A DNA stretch of 64,000 nt from Flammeovirgaceae bacterium UBA2366 (GCA_002344065.1 DDTK01000013.1:106813-170812); one strand, 5' to 3'; shown: positions 53,822 through 63,345, numbered from the stretch's first letter. Program-made: numbers and translations. Notes: a model not told the origin generated them from the letters alone.

Positions 53822-54844
53822 CTATTCGTTGTAGATAACCTGCAATAACGTTCTTCCTACAGCCTCAAGAGTCTCTCTGCTAATATTATCCATGTTGTCT
53901 TTTCGGCTGTGGTGAAAGTCGCCAAAGAATCCCTCCGCAGCATCATAATGAACAATGTTGATTGTAGGAATTTTAGCGTACTCATTTATAAAGATGTGAT
54001 CATCGGTTATAGCCCCTTCTTTTTTATTCAGAAAGATGTGGCCGTAGCCTAACCGGTTCGCTGTTTTCCAAACCTTGTCAACTATTCCTGGAGCATACTC
54101 CATTGATGCGCCTTCGCGAACAAATTGTGCATGCTTACCACCCACCATGTCAAGCAGAATACCATAGTAAGCTGAGTAGTTGGGTTTGTGTTTATTCTTG
54201 GACCAGTATTGCGAACCCAGGCACCACCATGAGTCCAGATTTTTTGGAAGTTTATAATCGACACTATTGCCGTACAGTCTTTCAGCCGTTGAGGTATCAA
54301 ATCCCCAGTCTTCACCGTCAAATAAAATCATATCCACACCCACCTCCGGCAATGCATTTTCATGAAATACACGGGCAATTTCAAGTAATACGCCAACGCC
54401 ACTGGCGCCATCATTAGCGCCATCAAAATAGGCTTTTGGATTTTGAGGATCTTTATCGGCAAACGGTCGTGTATCCCAATGGGCAGCGAGTAATATTCGT
54501 TTGGTTTTATCCGGATTAAAGGAGGCGATGATGTTTCTTAAAAAAAGTTTTTGGTTATCGTAAGTGCTGGCTTCAAAATCCTGAACAGTAACACGGGCGC
54601 CATAGAATTTGAATTGTTCAATGAAATAATCACCGGCTTTTTTGTGGGCAGAAGTATTAGGAATGCGCGGCCCAAAATCAACTTGTTTCTGTACAAAATC
54701 ATATGCTGAATCGGAATTAAAAACTGGGACCAGAACCGTTTTAACGGGTTGTTCCGGTTCTGGGGCAACTTTTTGCTCTTTGTTACCCGAGCAGGAATAA
54801 AGAGCCAGGATGACAATGAAGATGAAATAAATAGGTATTCTCAT
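53822..54844 (-). CDS. M28 family lipoprotein (glutaminyl cyclase / aminopeptidase-like)
   Basis: 340 residues, lipobox LYSCSGN near residue 17. Zinc residues of the M28 fold: LLAAHWDTRPFADKD, DGANDGASGVGVLLE, LFDGEDWGFD and IFINEYAKIPTINIVHYD. The architecture matches bacterial glutaminyl-peptide cyclotransferases, which share the fold. It is anchored in the periplasm or outer membrane. Convergent with rfbA, 3 bases apart. Confidence 0.87.
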   Translation of the reverse strand: MRIPIYFIFIVILALYSCSGNKEQKVAPEPEQPVKTVLVPVFNSDSAYDFVQKQVDFGPRIPNTSAHKKAGDYFIEQFKFYGARVTVQDFEASTYDNQKLFLRNIIASFNPDKTKRILLAAHWDTRPFADKDPQNPKAYFDGANDGASGVGVLLEIARVFHENALPEVGVDMILFDGEDWGFDTSTAERLYGNSVDYKLPKNLDSWWCLGSQYWSKNKHKPNYSAYYGILLDMVGGKHAQFVREGASMEYAPGIVDKVWKTANRLGYGHIFLNKKEGAITDDHIFINEYAKIPTINIVHYDAAEGFFGDFHHSRKDNMDNISRETLEAVGRTLLQVIYNE

Positions 54845-54908
54845 AAGCGTTCAAAGTAAAACAAAATTCAGCGGATAGAATTCCACGCAGTGGCATTTTA
54901 AACCATTA

Positions 54909-54940
54909 TTTGGCGATCAATTATAAATCCTATACATTTG
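54909..54940 (+). promoter_or_regulatory. Promoter for rimP-nusA-infB
   Basis: TTTG (54909-54912), a 20-base spacer and TACATTTG (54933-54940), the best consensus match in the window. The predicted start near 54945 leaves a leader of nearly 60 bases, which contains the hairpin at 54964-54985. Confidence 0.75.
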
Positions 54941-54963
54941 CATCGAAATATGATCAACTAGAC

Positions 54964-54993
54964 GAGGGGACACAAAAGTCCCCTCTTTGTTTT
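54964..54993 (+). terminator. Terminator-like attenuator in the rimP leader
   Basis: GAGGGGAC (54964-54971) pairs with GTCCCCTC (54978-54985) around loop ACAAAA, followed by TTTGTTTT. It sits in the leader, 17 bases before the rimP ATG at 55003, and would cut transcription unless read through. Confidence 0.65.
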
Positions 54994-55002
54994 ATCGGTT
55001 TT

Positions 55003-55467
55003 ATGGAATTAACGGAGCGGATTCAAAAACTGGCGGAAAAGCATCTAAAAGATGATTCCCAGTTTATTGTTGAGGTAGTGGCCTCCATACGTAAAAAGCC
55101 AAATAAGTTGATCGTAATTATTGATGGTGACCGTGGCGTAACCATTGATGACTGCGCAGAGCTTAGTCGTGCCCTTTCGGCTGCGTTGGATGAGGACAGG
55201 ATGTTAACGGATCCTTACATGCTGGAAGTGTCAACCCCGGGGTTGGATCATCCGCTAAAGCTTACGCGTCAATATTATAAAAATAAAGGCCGTACGGTGA
55301 AGGTGAAGACCTCCACGGATGTACACCAGGGGAAACTACAGGAGGTAACACCTCATGCGATAACGCTTGAAGTGGTAACCGGAACAGGAAAAAAGAAAGA
55401 AGTAAAGGAGGTAAACATTCCTTTTTCTGATATAGAAAAAACGTTTGTAATGGTATCATTTAAATAA
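55003..55467 (+). CDS. rimP: Ribosome maturation factor RimP
   Basis: 154 residues from the ATG at 55003 (MELTERIQKLAEKHL). It helps 30S assembly. Motifs: VVASIRKKPNKLIVIIDGDRGVTIDDCAELSRALS, LEVSTPGLDHPLKL and the C-terminal VNIPFSDIEKTFVMVSF. The longer frame to 54910 includes the leader hairpin and is rejected. First gene of the rimP-nusA-infB operon. Confidence 0.93.
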   Translation: MELTERIQKLAEKHLKDDSQFIVEVVASIRKKPNKLIVIIDGDRGVTIDDCAELSRALSAALDEDRMLTDPYMLEVSTPGLDHPLKLTRQYYKNKGRTVKVKTSTDVHQGKLQEVTPHAITLEVVTGTGKKKEVKEVNIPFSDIEKTFVMVSFK

Positions 55468-55470
55468 GTT

Positions 55471-56724
55471 ATGACAACGAACGACACAGCCGCAGGCCTC
55501 ATAGAATCGTTTGCAGAGTTTGCGAAACAAAAAAACATCGATCGTCCAACAATGATTCGTATCCTGGAAGATGTATTCCGGAACATGATCCGTAAGAAAT
55601 ATGAAACGGACGATAACTTTGACATCATCATCAATGCCGATAAAGGCGATTTGGAGATCTGGCGCTTCCGCGAGATTGTTGATGATGAGTCGGAAGACAT
55701 CTGGGATCATGACAAAATCAGCTATTCGGAGGCTGTTAAAATTGAGCCCGATTTTGAAGTGGGTGAAGAAGTGGCGGAGCAAATTTACCTTGAAGACTTC
55801 GGTCGCAGGGCTGTAACCACTGCACGCCAAACCCTTATTCAGAAAGTAAAAGATCTGGAAAAGGATATTTTATTCCAGAAGTATAAAGATTTAGTGGGTG
55901 AGATTATTACAGGTGAAGTTTACCAGATTTTGGGTAAAGAAGTTTTATTGATCGATGCTGAAGGAAATGAAATTTCTATTCCACGCAGCGAGCAAATTCA
56001 AAAGGACAGGTACCGCAAGGGCGAGAACGTTCGTGCCATCGTACATAAAGTTGAAATGGTAAACGGTAACCCGAAAATAATTTTATCGCGCACATCACCA
56101 GTATTTTTAGAACGCCTGTTCGAACAGGAAGTACCGGAAGTTTATGATGGATTAATCACCATCAAGAAAGTTGTTCGTGAGCCGGGTGAACGTGCCAAGG
56201 TGGCGGTTGAATCATACGATGATCGTATTGATCCGGTAGGTGCGTGTGTGGGTATGAAGGGATCGCGTATACATGCTATTGTTCGTGAATTACAAAACGA
56301 GAACATTGACGTAATCAACTATACAGAGAACCTGGAGCTGTATGTACAACGGGCATTAAGTCCTGCGAAGATTTCAAGTATAAAAATCAACAAAGACAAC
56401 AGTCGGATTTCGGTTTACCTGAAACCCGACCAGGTTTCGTTGGCCATTGGAAAAGGCGGACTCAACATTAAGTTAGCCAGCCGCTTGTGTGGTTATGAAA
56501 TTGATGTGTTCCGTGAACTGGATGGGCAAACAGAGGAGGATGTTGATCTGGATGAATTCTCAGATGAAATTGAGAGCTGGGTAATCGATGAATTAAAGCG
56601 TATCGGGTTAGATACAGCTAAGAGTGTATTGACTTTATCAAAAGAAGAATTGACAAGAAGAACAGATTTAGAAGAAGAAACCATTGAAAACGTGCACGCT
56701 GTTCTCCGCAAGGAGTTTGAATAA
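55471..56724 (+). CDS. nusA: Transcription termination/antitermination protein NusA
   Basis: 417 residues. N-terminal polymerase-binding domain, an S1 domain (about 130-200; ITGEVYQILGKEVLLID, ISIPRSEQI), then two KH domains (DPVGACVGMKGSRIHAIVREL, VSLAIGKGGLNIKLASRLCG). It starts 3 bases after rimP. C-terminal residues include a short helix-hairpin region (ELTRRTDLEEETIENVHAVL). NusA can stimulate intrinsic termination, so the operon's leader hairpin could be a feedback site. Confidence 0.96.
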   Translation: MTTNDTAAGLIESFAEFAKQKNIDRPTMIRILEDVFRNMIRKKYETDDNFDIIINADKGDLEIWRFREIVDDESEDIWDHDKISYSEAVKIEPDFEVGEEVAEQIYLEDFGRRAVTTARQTLIQKVKDLEKDILFQKYKDLVGEIITGEVYQILGKEVLLIDAEGNEISIPRSEQIQKDRYRKGENVRAIVHKVEMVNGNPKIILSRTSPVFLERLFEQEVPEVYDGLITIKKVVREPGERAKVAVESYDDRIDPVGACVGMKGSRIHAIVRELQNENIDVINYTENLELYVQRALSPAKISSIKINKDNSRISVYLKPDQVSLAIGKGGLNIKLASRLCGYEIDVFRELDGQTEEDVDLDEFSDEIESWVIDELKRIGLDTAKSVLTLSKEELTRRTDLEEETIENVHAVLRKEFE

Positions 56725-56790
56725 CGGTGAATTAACACGCGGTTAATGGTGACAACTTTTTAAGTCTTTAAAAAAGAATAATATTTGAAT

Positions 56791-59442
56791 ATGGCAGAAG
56801 AAAAATTGATCAGGTTGAGTCAGGCTGCGAGGAAACTCAATGTGGGGCATCATACCATATTGGATTACCTGGCAAAGAAAGGGCACGTTGTAGAGAACAA
56901 CCCTAACGCTAAACTTACGCCCGATCAGTTCGCCATCTTGTCAAAAGAGTTTGCTGCATCGGCAACCGAAAAAATGGAAGCCAGCGGGTTAACCATTGGT
57001 GTCAAGCACGGTGACAACCTGACTATAGAGAGTGAGAAAGAACTGGTCACCAAAAAGCGGGTGGATGAAGAAGAGAGCATCATGATTAAAAATCTGGGTG
57101 CTGCGGAAATTAAAAAGGAGGAAGCTAAGCCCGAAAAAGTGGTGCCGGAAAAGGCTAAGCTGGAGGGTATTAAGGTTGTTGGTAAGATTGAACTCGATAA
57201 AAAACCAAAGCCTGCAAAAGTTGAGGAAGCAGAAGAGGTTGAAACAGTTAAAGAGGAGGAAATTGTAGCTAAAAAGCCCGAAGTAATTGAAAAGCCTGAG
57301 CAGGAAGTTATAAAAGCAAGGGCTGATAAGTTGCAGGGGCTGAAAGTTGTTGACAGAATTGAATTGCCAACAGAACGTGAGAAGAAAAAGGATCAGCCAG
57401 TGGCTTCATCCGACATTGGTGATGACACCAAGAAAGGTAAGCGCCCGCGTAAACGCATCATAACCCCGGGTGATAATAAAGGGCAACCACAACGCGGTGG
57501 CCGGCCGGTACCGCAACGCCCTCAAAAGGCAGAACCAACCGAAAAAGAAATTCAGGATCAGATTAAGGCAACACTTGCCAAGCTAAGTGGTGGCGGAAAG
57601 AAAAGTTCAGGTTCAAAATACAGACGCGAAAAAAGACAAGCGGTATCGGATGCGCAAGAGCAACAGATCCTTCAAGATCAGGAGGCATCAAAAATATTGC
57701 GCGTTACGGAGTTCATCTCGGCCAGCGATCTTGCTTCACTGATGAACGTATCAGTGAACGATGTTATCTCTACTTGTTTGAGTTTAGGTATGTTCGTTTC
57801 CATCAATCAGCGTTTGGATGCTGAAGCGATAACTGTAATTGCGGATGAATTTGGTTACGAAGTGCAGTTCACCACTACGGATGAAGAAACAGCAGCGGAG
57901 GAAGTGCAGGAAAGGGAAGAGGACCTTAAACCTCGTGCCCCTATTGTAACCATCATGGGTCACGTTGACCACGGTAAAACTTCATTGCTTGATTACATCC
58001 GTAAAACAAAAGTTACTGCGTCAGAAGCAGGTGGAATTACGCAGCACATTGGTGCCTATGATGTAACCACCAATACCGGAAACAAAATTGCTTTCCTGGA
58101 TACGCCCGGTCACGAAGCCTTTACCGCTATGCGTGCACGTGGCGCGAAACTTACCGATATCGCTATTATTGTAGTGGCGGCTGATGATGATGTGATGCCA
58201 CAAACCAAGGAGGCCATCAACCACGCACAGGTTGCCGGTGTTCCTATTATCATTGCTATTAACAAAATTGATAAGCCAACGGCTAATCCAGAGAAGGTCA
58301 AAGAATCACTGGCCAAGATTAATATTCTGGTTGAGGATTGGGGAGGTAAATATCAGTGCCAGGCAATTTCGGCTAAGACGGGGCAGGGTGTTGATGAACT
58401 TCTTGAGAAAGTATTGCTCGAGGCCGAACTATTAAACCTGAAAGCAAATCCGGACAGACAGGCGTTGGGTTCTATTATTGAAGCATCACTGGATAAAGGA
58501 CGCGGTTATGTGGCCACCATTATGGTGCAAACGGGTAACCTTAAAGTTGGTGATGTAGTGTTGGCTGGGGCGCATTATGGACGCGTGAAGGCGATGTTCA
58601 ATGCCACAGGCGGAAAGATAAAAGAGGCTGGACCTTCTACACCAGTACAGATATTAGGGTTGGATGGCGCACCGCAAGCGGGTGAGAAATTCCTGGTGAT
58701 GGATAGCGATCGTGAAGCGCGTGAACTGGCCGCCAAGCGCGGACAGATTTTGCGCGAGCAAAGTATCCGTACCAAGAAGCATATTACACTGGATGAAATC
58801 GGAAGACGATTAGCCATTGGTAACTTCAAAGAACTGAATGTGATTGTTAAAGGTGATGTGGACGGTTCGGTTGAAGCGCTTTCCGATTCATTGTTGAAAC
58901 TTTCTACCAAGGAAATTCAGGTAGCCATTATTCACCGTGGTGTCGGTCAAATATCGGAATCTGATGTGTTGTTAGCTTCGGCTTCTGATGCGGTTATCGT
59001 TGGTTTCCAGGTGCGTCCTTCATCGGCTGCGCGCAGACTGGCGGAGAATGAAGAGATCGAAATTCGTTTATACTCCATTATCTACGATGCCATCAACGAT
59101 GTGAAGGCTGCCATGGAAGGTATGTTGGCGCCTGAGCAGGAAGAAGTGATTGTGGGTAATGCTGAAGTACGCGATGTGTTCAAAATTACCAAAGTGGGCA
59201 CCGTGGCCGGCTGTATGGTTACCGATGGGTACATTAAACGCAACAACCCGATACGCCTGATCCGCGATGGTATTGTGGTGTATGCCGGTAAGCTAAATTC
59301 ACTGAAGCGATTCAAAGATGATGTGGGCGAAGTGAAATCAGGCTATGATTGTGGTATGGGCATCGAAAGCTTTAATGATATTCAGGTGGGGGATGTGATT
59401 GAAAGCTACGAAATGCGCGAAGTGAAGCGAACGTTGAGCTAG
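56791..59442 (+). CDS. infB: Translation initiation factor IF-2
   Basis: 883 residues. A long charged N-terminal region (1-310, Lys/Glu-rich with two short repeats LEGIKVVGKIEL and LQGLKVVDRIEL), the IF2-N helix (ILRVTEFISASDLASLMNV), then the GTPase domain with G1 GHVDHGKT (about 389), G3 DTPGH, G4 NKID and later domains. The start ATG at 56791 (MAEEKLIRLSQ) is the family start. Ends at a strong terminator. Confidence 0.97.
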   Translation: MAEEKLIRLSQAARKLNVGHHTILDYLAKKGHVVENNPNAKLTPDQFAILSKEFAASATEKMEASGLTIGVKHGDNLTIESEKELVTKKRVDEEESIMIKNLGAAEIKKEEAKPEKVVPEKAKLEGIKVVGKIELDKKPKPAKVEEAEEVETVKEEEIVAKKPEVIEKPEQEVIKARADKLQGLKVVDRIELPTEREKKKDQPVASSDIGDDTKKGKRPRKRIITPGDNKGQPQRGGRPVPQRPQKAEPTEKEIQDQIKATLAKLSGGGKKSSGSKYRREKRQAVSDAQEQQILQDQEASKILRVTEFISASDLASLMNVSVNDVISTCLSLGMFVSINQRLDAEAITVIADEFGYEVQFTTTDEETAAEEVQEREEDLKPRAPIVTIMGHVDHGKTSLLDYIRKTKVTASEAGGITQHIGAYDVTTNTGNKIAFLDTPGHEAFTAMRARGAKLTDIAIIVVAADDDVMPQTKEAINHAQVAGVPIIIAINKIDKPTANPEKVKESLAKINILVEDWGGKYQCQAISAKTGQGVDELLEKVLLEAELLNLKANPDRQALGSIIEASLDKGRGYVATIMVQTGNLKVGDVVLAGAHYGRVKAMFNATGGKIKEAGPSTPVQILGLDGAPQAGEKFLVMDSDREARELAAKRGQILREQSIRTKKHITLDEIGRRLAIGNFKELNVIVKGDVDGSVEALSDSLLKLSTKEIQVAIIHRGVGQISESDVLLASASDAVIVGFQVRPSSAARRLAENEEIEIRLYSIIYDAINDVKAAMEGMLAPEQEEVIVGNAEVRDVFKITKVGTVAGCMVTDGYIKRNNPIRLIRDGIVVYAGKLNSLKRFKDDVGEVKSGYDCGMGIESFNDIQVGDVIESYEMREVKRTLS

Positions 59443-59464
59443 TCTGTTATTGAAGAGATAAAAT

Positions 59465-59495
59465 AAAAGCCCCGGTTTGGATTGGGGCTTTTTTT
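59465..59495. terminator. Bidirectional terminator after infB
   Basis: AAAGCCCC (59466-59473) pairs with GGGGCTTT (59484-59491), loop GGTTTGGATT, followed by a T-run; A-rich on the other side, facing a convergent gene. Confidence 0.9.
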
Positions 59496-59542
59496 ATGAA
59501 TGTTGTGTCTTGCGTCTTTAAGGTGTAGAACGCTTCGTTTTT

Positions 59543-59971
59543 TCATGGATGCCTGTAAAAAGTCTTGCTCACAATTCTCCAACCCTCCGAAAATTTATAT
59601 AAGGCCAGGTAATCGGTGAAAATAAGTTTGCCTTCTTTGTGTAGTTCCAGCTTAACCGTAGCGGCACTGCCTATAACATCCACGGCTAAAATTTTCCCTT
59701 CCGTACGAACAGGATTACCAGCGTTTTCTTTTCTTCGGGTTTCAATTGCTTTAATCCAGTCTTCTAAAGACAACGGGCTAACATTATTCTCCAGTAGCCG
59801 CAGCATGGTAAAGCTGGGATGAAAGCCTTTTCGGATATCATCAATGCTTCCCGTGTTTTGGGTGCCTTCAATGTAGGCGATAGTCACAACTTTTTTAATC
59901 GCCTCCACATCCGACTGGGCGTGGCCAACGAATGCGATGGTGACAAGTATCAGAACCAGAAGCTTTTTCAT
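59543..59971 (-). CDS. Secreted NTF2-like (lumazine-binding type) protein
   Basis: 142 residues with a signal peptide ending HAQ at about 19. The NTF2-like fold is seen: DVEAIKKVVTIAYIEGTQNTG, FHPSFTMLRLLE, AATVKLELHKEGKLIFTDYLALYKFSEGWRIVSKTFYRHP. Function unknown; probably small-molecule binding. It follows the DUF2059 gene by 9 bases. Confidence 0.82.
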   Translation of the reverse strand: MKKLLVLILVTIAFVGHAQSDVEAIKKVVTIAYIEGTQNTGSIDDIRKGFHPSFTMLRLLENNVSPLSLEDWIKAIETRRKENAGNPVRTEGKILAVDVIGSAATVKLELHKEGKLIFTDYLALYKFSEGWRIVSKTFYRHP

Positions 59972-59980
59972 GATTATTTA

Positions 59981-60424
59981 TTAATACCCCTTCTCCTGCA
60001 TTTTTTTCATCACTTTGGCCGCCACGGCCTGCCCCCACACCTGGCCCGCTTGCATGGATTCCTGTGTAATTACAGGTGTTTTTTGTGCCAGCTTTTTACC
60101 TGATGGAGTTTCGTAGAATTTTACAATGTCTTTCAAGTCAGCCTCTGTAAGATGTGCCTTGTACACCGGCACCATCATCTTTACAAGATCATCAATAGAA
60201 GTATTCAGCATTTCCTTTTCCATTTCTTTCCAAAATTCATCAGGCACCTGGTTGTTCATGGTTTTGAAATTGGTCATCATGGAAGTAATGGCGCCTTTGA
60301 AGGCTTCCGCTGATCCGCTTGCCTCAAAGTATTTTTTAACAAGTATCGTATAACTGTCTTGTGATGATGCTGAAGTAATAACGAAAATCGTTAGCAGTGC
60401 AGGTAGAAGAACTTTATTTTTCAT
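59981..60424 (-). CDS. DUF2059 secreted protein
   Basis: 147 residues with a signal peptide (first about 21, ending SSQ). DUF2059 core: VKKYFEASGSAEAFKGAIT and LTEADLKDIVKFYETPSGKKLAQKTPVITQESMQAG. The start is the ATG at 60424; the longer open frame to 60646 reads through lemA. Role unknown, probably periplasmic. Middle of a lemA-DUF2059-NTF2 run. Confidence 0.85.
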   Translation of the reverse strand: MKNKVLLPALLTIFVITSASSQDSYTILVKKYFEASGSAEAFKGAITSMMTNFKTMNNQVPDEFWKEMEKEMLNTSIDDLVKMMVPVYKAHLTEADLKDIVKFYETPSGKKLAQKTPVITQESMQAGQVWGQAVAAKVMKKMQEKGY

Positions 60425-60434
60425 AATTATAAAA

Positions 60435-61049
60435 TTAAAATTTAACAACGGGCGCCTTATCTGCGCCTTCCGATGCTTCAAATCCTTTGCGCACACTAAA
60501 GTCTTCACCACCACCAAATATGCCCAGTGCAAAACGTTTAAAGAAGCCACGCACATAGGTATTGTACAGTCGGATGCTGTCATTGTATCGTTGCCGTGCA
60601 ACATTAATCCGGTTTTCAGTTCCTTCCAGCTGCGCCTGCAGGTCAAGAAAATTCTGATTGGCCTTTAAGTCGGGGTACCGTTCCACAACAACCATCAATC
60701 GCGACAAGGCAGAGCTTAGTCCATCCTGCGCCTGCTGAAACTGGGCAAATTGCTGCGGGGTAACTTTGGAAGGATCAATCGTAACGGAAGTTGCTTTCGA
60801 TCGTGCTTCAATTACACCGGTAAGGGTTTCCTGTTCAAAGTTGGCGTAACCTTTTACCGTCTCCACCAGGTTGGGTATCAGGTCCATTCGTCTTTGATAG
60901 GTTGACTGTACGTTTGCCCATTCGGCATTAACATCTTCCTGCAGTTTAACCGCATTATCATAAACGCCAGTGCCCCACATCACAAACCCCCCGACTAAAA
61001 CGATCAACAATCCAAGTACAACCAAAACCCCGATTAATATCTTGTTCAT
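60435..61049 (-). CDS. lemA: LemA family protein
   Basis: 204 residues with one N-terminal transmembrane helix (about 5-27) and the coiled LemA domain: NAVKLQEDVNAEWANVQSTYQRRMDLIPNLVETVKGYA and ENRINVARQRYNDSIRLYNTYVRGF. LemA often accompanies TPM-domain genes, but here the two TPM genes are at 20.5-22.1 kb. Function in the envelope is unclear. Confidence 0.9.
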   Translation of the reverse strand: MNKILIGVLVVLGLLIVLVGGFVMWGTGVYDNAVKLQEDVNAEWANVQSTYQRRMDLIPNLVETVKGYANFEQETLTGVIEARSKATSVTIDPSKVTPQQFAQFQQAQDGLSSALSRLMVVVERYPDLKANQNFLDLQAQLEGTENRINVARQRYNDSIRLYNTYVRGFFKRFALGIFGGGEDFSVRKGFEASEGADKAPVVKF

Positions 61050-61151
61050 AGAATTATGTGTTAATTAAATTCAAGTTAGGAATTTTTCTGCGGATAAAAG
61101 TCCTTTAAACGTGTCTTGAAAACTTTATCTTTTTAAACGAGTTTACTAAGC

Positions 61152-61706
61152 ATGGTGAGGTTGTTAAACTATGTAGGATTATTGGCATTGCTGATTACGG
61201 GATGTAAAATTGATCGGGAGAAAACCATAGACCGAGACCGTTTCTCCTTTAAAATTACTGCGGATTCACACCTGTTTTTCAAGAACGTAAGACAGGTTTA
61301 TTATGATTTCACAGACCTGAAAGAAGCGGGCTGGCACGCCTACCGATTTAGCGGTCGCTACCAAGGCAATGACCCCTCAATAAACCCAGTGATTGTAATT
61401 GATTGGCGCAAGGATAAGGCCTACTTATTGGTTGAAACCAATGAATTTTTTGCCGACCTCACAGCGATTACCGTGTATGAGAAAAATCAGGCAACCGGAA
61501 AAGTATATTCTTATGAACTGGCCGAGCGTGGAAAGGAGAACATGCTGGAGTTTTCAACTAAAATTTATGAAGGGATTATAGCCGAAAATGAATTTACCAT
61601 TTTAATCAACGGTGATTCGATTCCCTTCCTTCGGGAAGATAGTGACCGTGAAAATTTCAGAATAGTAATGGCCGATTATTACCGGCTAACCCGCATCATT
61701 CGCTGA
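61152..61706 (+). CDS. Predicted lipoprotein of unknown function
   Basis: 184 residues with lipobox LLITGC near residue 18. The mature part is hydrophilic with aromatic strands (RFSFKITADSHLFFKNV, INPVIVIDWRKDKAYLLVE). I do not recognise the family. It stands alone between lemA (divergent) and prfA (convergent). Confidence 0.72.
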   Translation: MVRLLNYVGLLALLITGCKIDREKTIDRDRFSFKITADSHLFFKNVRQVYYDFTDLKEAGWHAYRFSGRYQGNDPSINPVIVIDWRKDKAYLLVETNEFFADLTAITVYEKNQATGKVYSYELAERGKENMLEFSTKIYEGIIAENEFTILINGDSIPFLREDSDRENFRIVMADYYRLTRIIR

Positions 61707-61718
61707 TTTCAATAGCCG

Positions 61719-62792
61719 TTATTGCGTTGCGCCTTCAGCCATTTTCTCGGCACTGTCGGCAATACGAAGCTGTTCAATAAAATTATCAATATCACCATTC
61801 ATTACAGCGGGTAAATTATGCTGAGTATATCCGATGCGGTGATCGGTAACTCGACTTTGCGGGTAGTTATACGTTCTGATTTTTTCTGAACGGTCGCCAC
61901 TGCGCACCAGCGATTTTCGGGTGGCCCCTATTTCATTTTGCTGTTTGGTGACCTCCATCTCGTACAGTTTTGCTTTCAGCATCTGTAAAGCACGTTCGCG
62001 GTTTCCATGTTGTGATCGCTCTACCTGGCAAGTAATAACAATGCCGGTAGGCTTGTGCGTCATCTGAACTTTGGTTTCAACCTTGTTTACGTTTTGTCCG
62101 CCCGCGCCACTGGAACGTGCAGTCTGAACTTCAATATCGGCTGGGTTAATTTCAATACTTACATCTTCTACTTCGGGCATTACCACTACCGAAGCAGCAG
62201 AAGTGTGAACCCGACCTTGCTGTTCCGTAGCAGGCACGCGTTGTACGCGGTGTACACCCGATTCAAATTTTAACCTTCCGTATGCATTGTCACCACTTAC
62301 ACTACAAACAATTTCTTTGTAACCACCGGCAGTGCCTTCTGTAAAATCTACCGTACTCATTTTAAGTCCTACCCTGTCGCAATAACGCTGGTACATCCGC
62401 CAGAGATCTCCCGCAAAAATAGACGCTTCATCACCCCCGGTACCTGCACGTATTTCAAGGATGCAACTTTTATCATCGTTCGGATCTTTCGGAATCAACA
62501 ACTCCTTTAATTCGTTTTCGAGAGCCTCTACTTTTGGTTCGAGTTCATCAATTTCCAGTTTGGCCATTTCCCGCATTTCGGGATCTTTTTCCTTCTGGAG
62601 CATTTCTTTGGCGTGTCTATGCTGGCTTTTGGCCAGCAGAAAACTATTGTATTTGGAAACAATTTTTTCCAGGTCGCCATACTCCTTGCTGAGTTGCGAA
62701 TACTTTTTGGTATTGGTTACCGTATCAGGCTGAACCAGCAACTGGCCGATTTCCTCAAAACGATGCTTTATTTCTTCTAATTTCTCAATCAT
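61719..62792 (-). CDS. prfA: Peptide chain release factor 1
   Basis: 357 residues. RF1 reads UAA/UAG stops. The GGQ loop (RSSGAGGQNVNKVETKVQM) releases the peptide; the tripeptide region and the domain order (helical N-terminus, then EIRAGTGGDEASIFAGDLWRMYQRYC) are standard. The ATG at 62792 fits. Divergent from the 62866 lipoprotein gene. Confidence 0.96.
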   Translation of the reverse strand: MIEKLEEIKHRFEEIGQLLVQPDTVTNTKKYSQLSKEYGDLEKIVSKYNSFLLAKSQHRHAKEMLQKEKDPEMREMAKLEIDELEPKVEALENELKELLIPKDPNDDKSCILEIRAGTGGDEASIFAGDLWRMYQRYCDRVGLKMSTVDFTEGTAGGYKEIVCSVSGDNAYGRLKFESGVHRVQRVPATEQQGRVHTSAASVVVMPEVEDVSIEINPADIEVQTARSSGAGGQNVNKVETKVQMTHKPTGIVITCQVERSQHGNRERALQMLKAKLYEMEVTKQQNEIGATRKSLVRSGDRSEKIRTYNYPQSRVTDHRIGYTQHNLPAVMNGDIDNFIEQLRIADSAEKMAEGATQ

Positions 62793-62854
62793 ACCTTACA
62801 AAACGGCCGTAAAGTTAGCAAAACGTAGCATTCGCAAGATTTGCAGCCGAACAT

Positions 62855-62862
62855 TACCTTTG
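62855..62862 (+). promoter_or_regulatory. -7 promoter box at the 62866 gene (leaderless arrangement)
   Basis: TACCTTTG ends 3 bases before the ATG at 62866, and an alternative TTG start (62860) would sit inside the box. Confidence 0.45.
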
Positions 62863-62865
62863 GCC

Positions 62866-63342
62866 ATGCGCTTGATTTACCTGTACCCGATTGCCTTGGT
62901 GTTTATTCTTAGCTGTGGAGGCTCCCTTAATGATGAACAACGCAAACAAATGCGTGAAGCCCGGGAATTAAACAGCATAAAAAAAGTAAGTGATGCTGAA
63001 ATTATGGAAGCAGCCTTTGCCTACGGAAGAGACATTATGGGATTAGTTGATTCGGGCCTTGATATGGATTCGCTGGAAGTCAGTCGCAAGGTTGACATCC
63101 GGTGGCTGGCGACCGGTTCAACCGAAGGTTCTGAAATTGAACGGCAGGTTATTGATGCTTACCTGACAAGTATGATGCTGGGTACGGAACTAGCGGATAA
63201 TGTGCAGCGCCTGGGAACAGACTCACTTCTGTATACAAAACCTGTGGTGGTTGATTTGCCCGAAGGTGTCGTTGAAGTGAAGGGCACATGGAACATCCAT
63301 ATGTCAAAGAAGCAAGTGGTTTTATCGATTCAGAAAAAGTAA
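62866..63342 (+). CDS. Predicted lipoprotein of unknown function
   Basis: 158 residues from the ATG at 62866, lipobox LSCGG near residue 18. The mature domain is helical with an end segment VVEVKGTWNIHMSKKQVVLSI. A remote likeness to DUF3365-type proteins was considered but no CxxCH is present. Convergent with the 63346 gene. Confidence 0.7.
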   Translation: MRLIYLYPIALVFILSCGGSLNDEQRKQMREARELNSIKKVSDAEIMEAAFAYGRDIMGLVDSGLDMDSLEVSRKVDIRWLATGSTEGSEIERQVIDAYLTSMMLGTELADNVQRLGTDSLLYTKPVVVDLPEGVVEVKGTWNIHMSKKQVVLSIQKK

Positions 63343-63345
63343 GGG

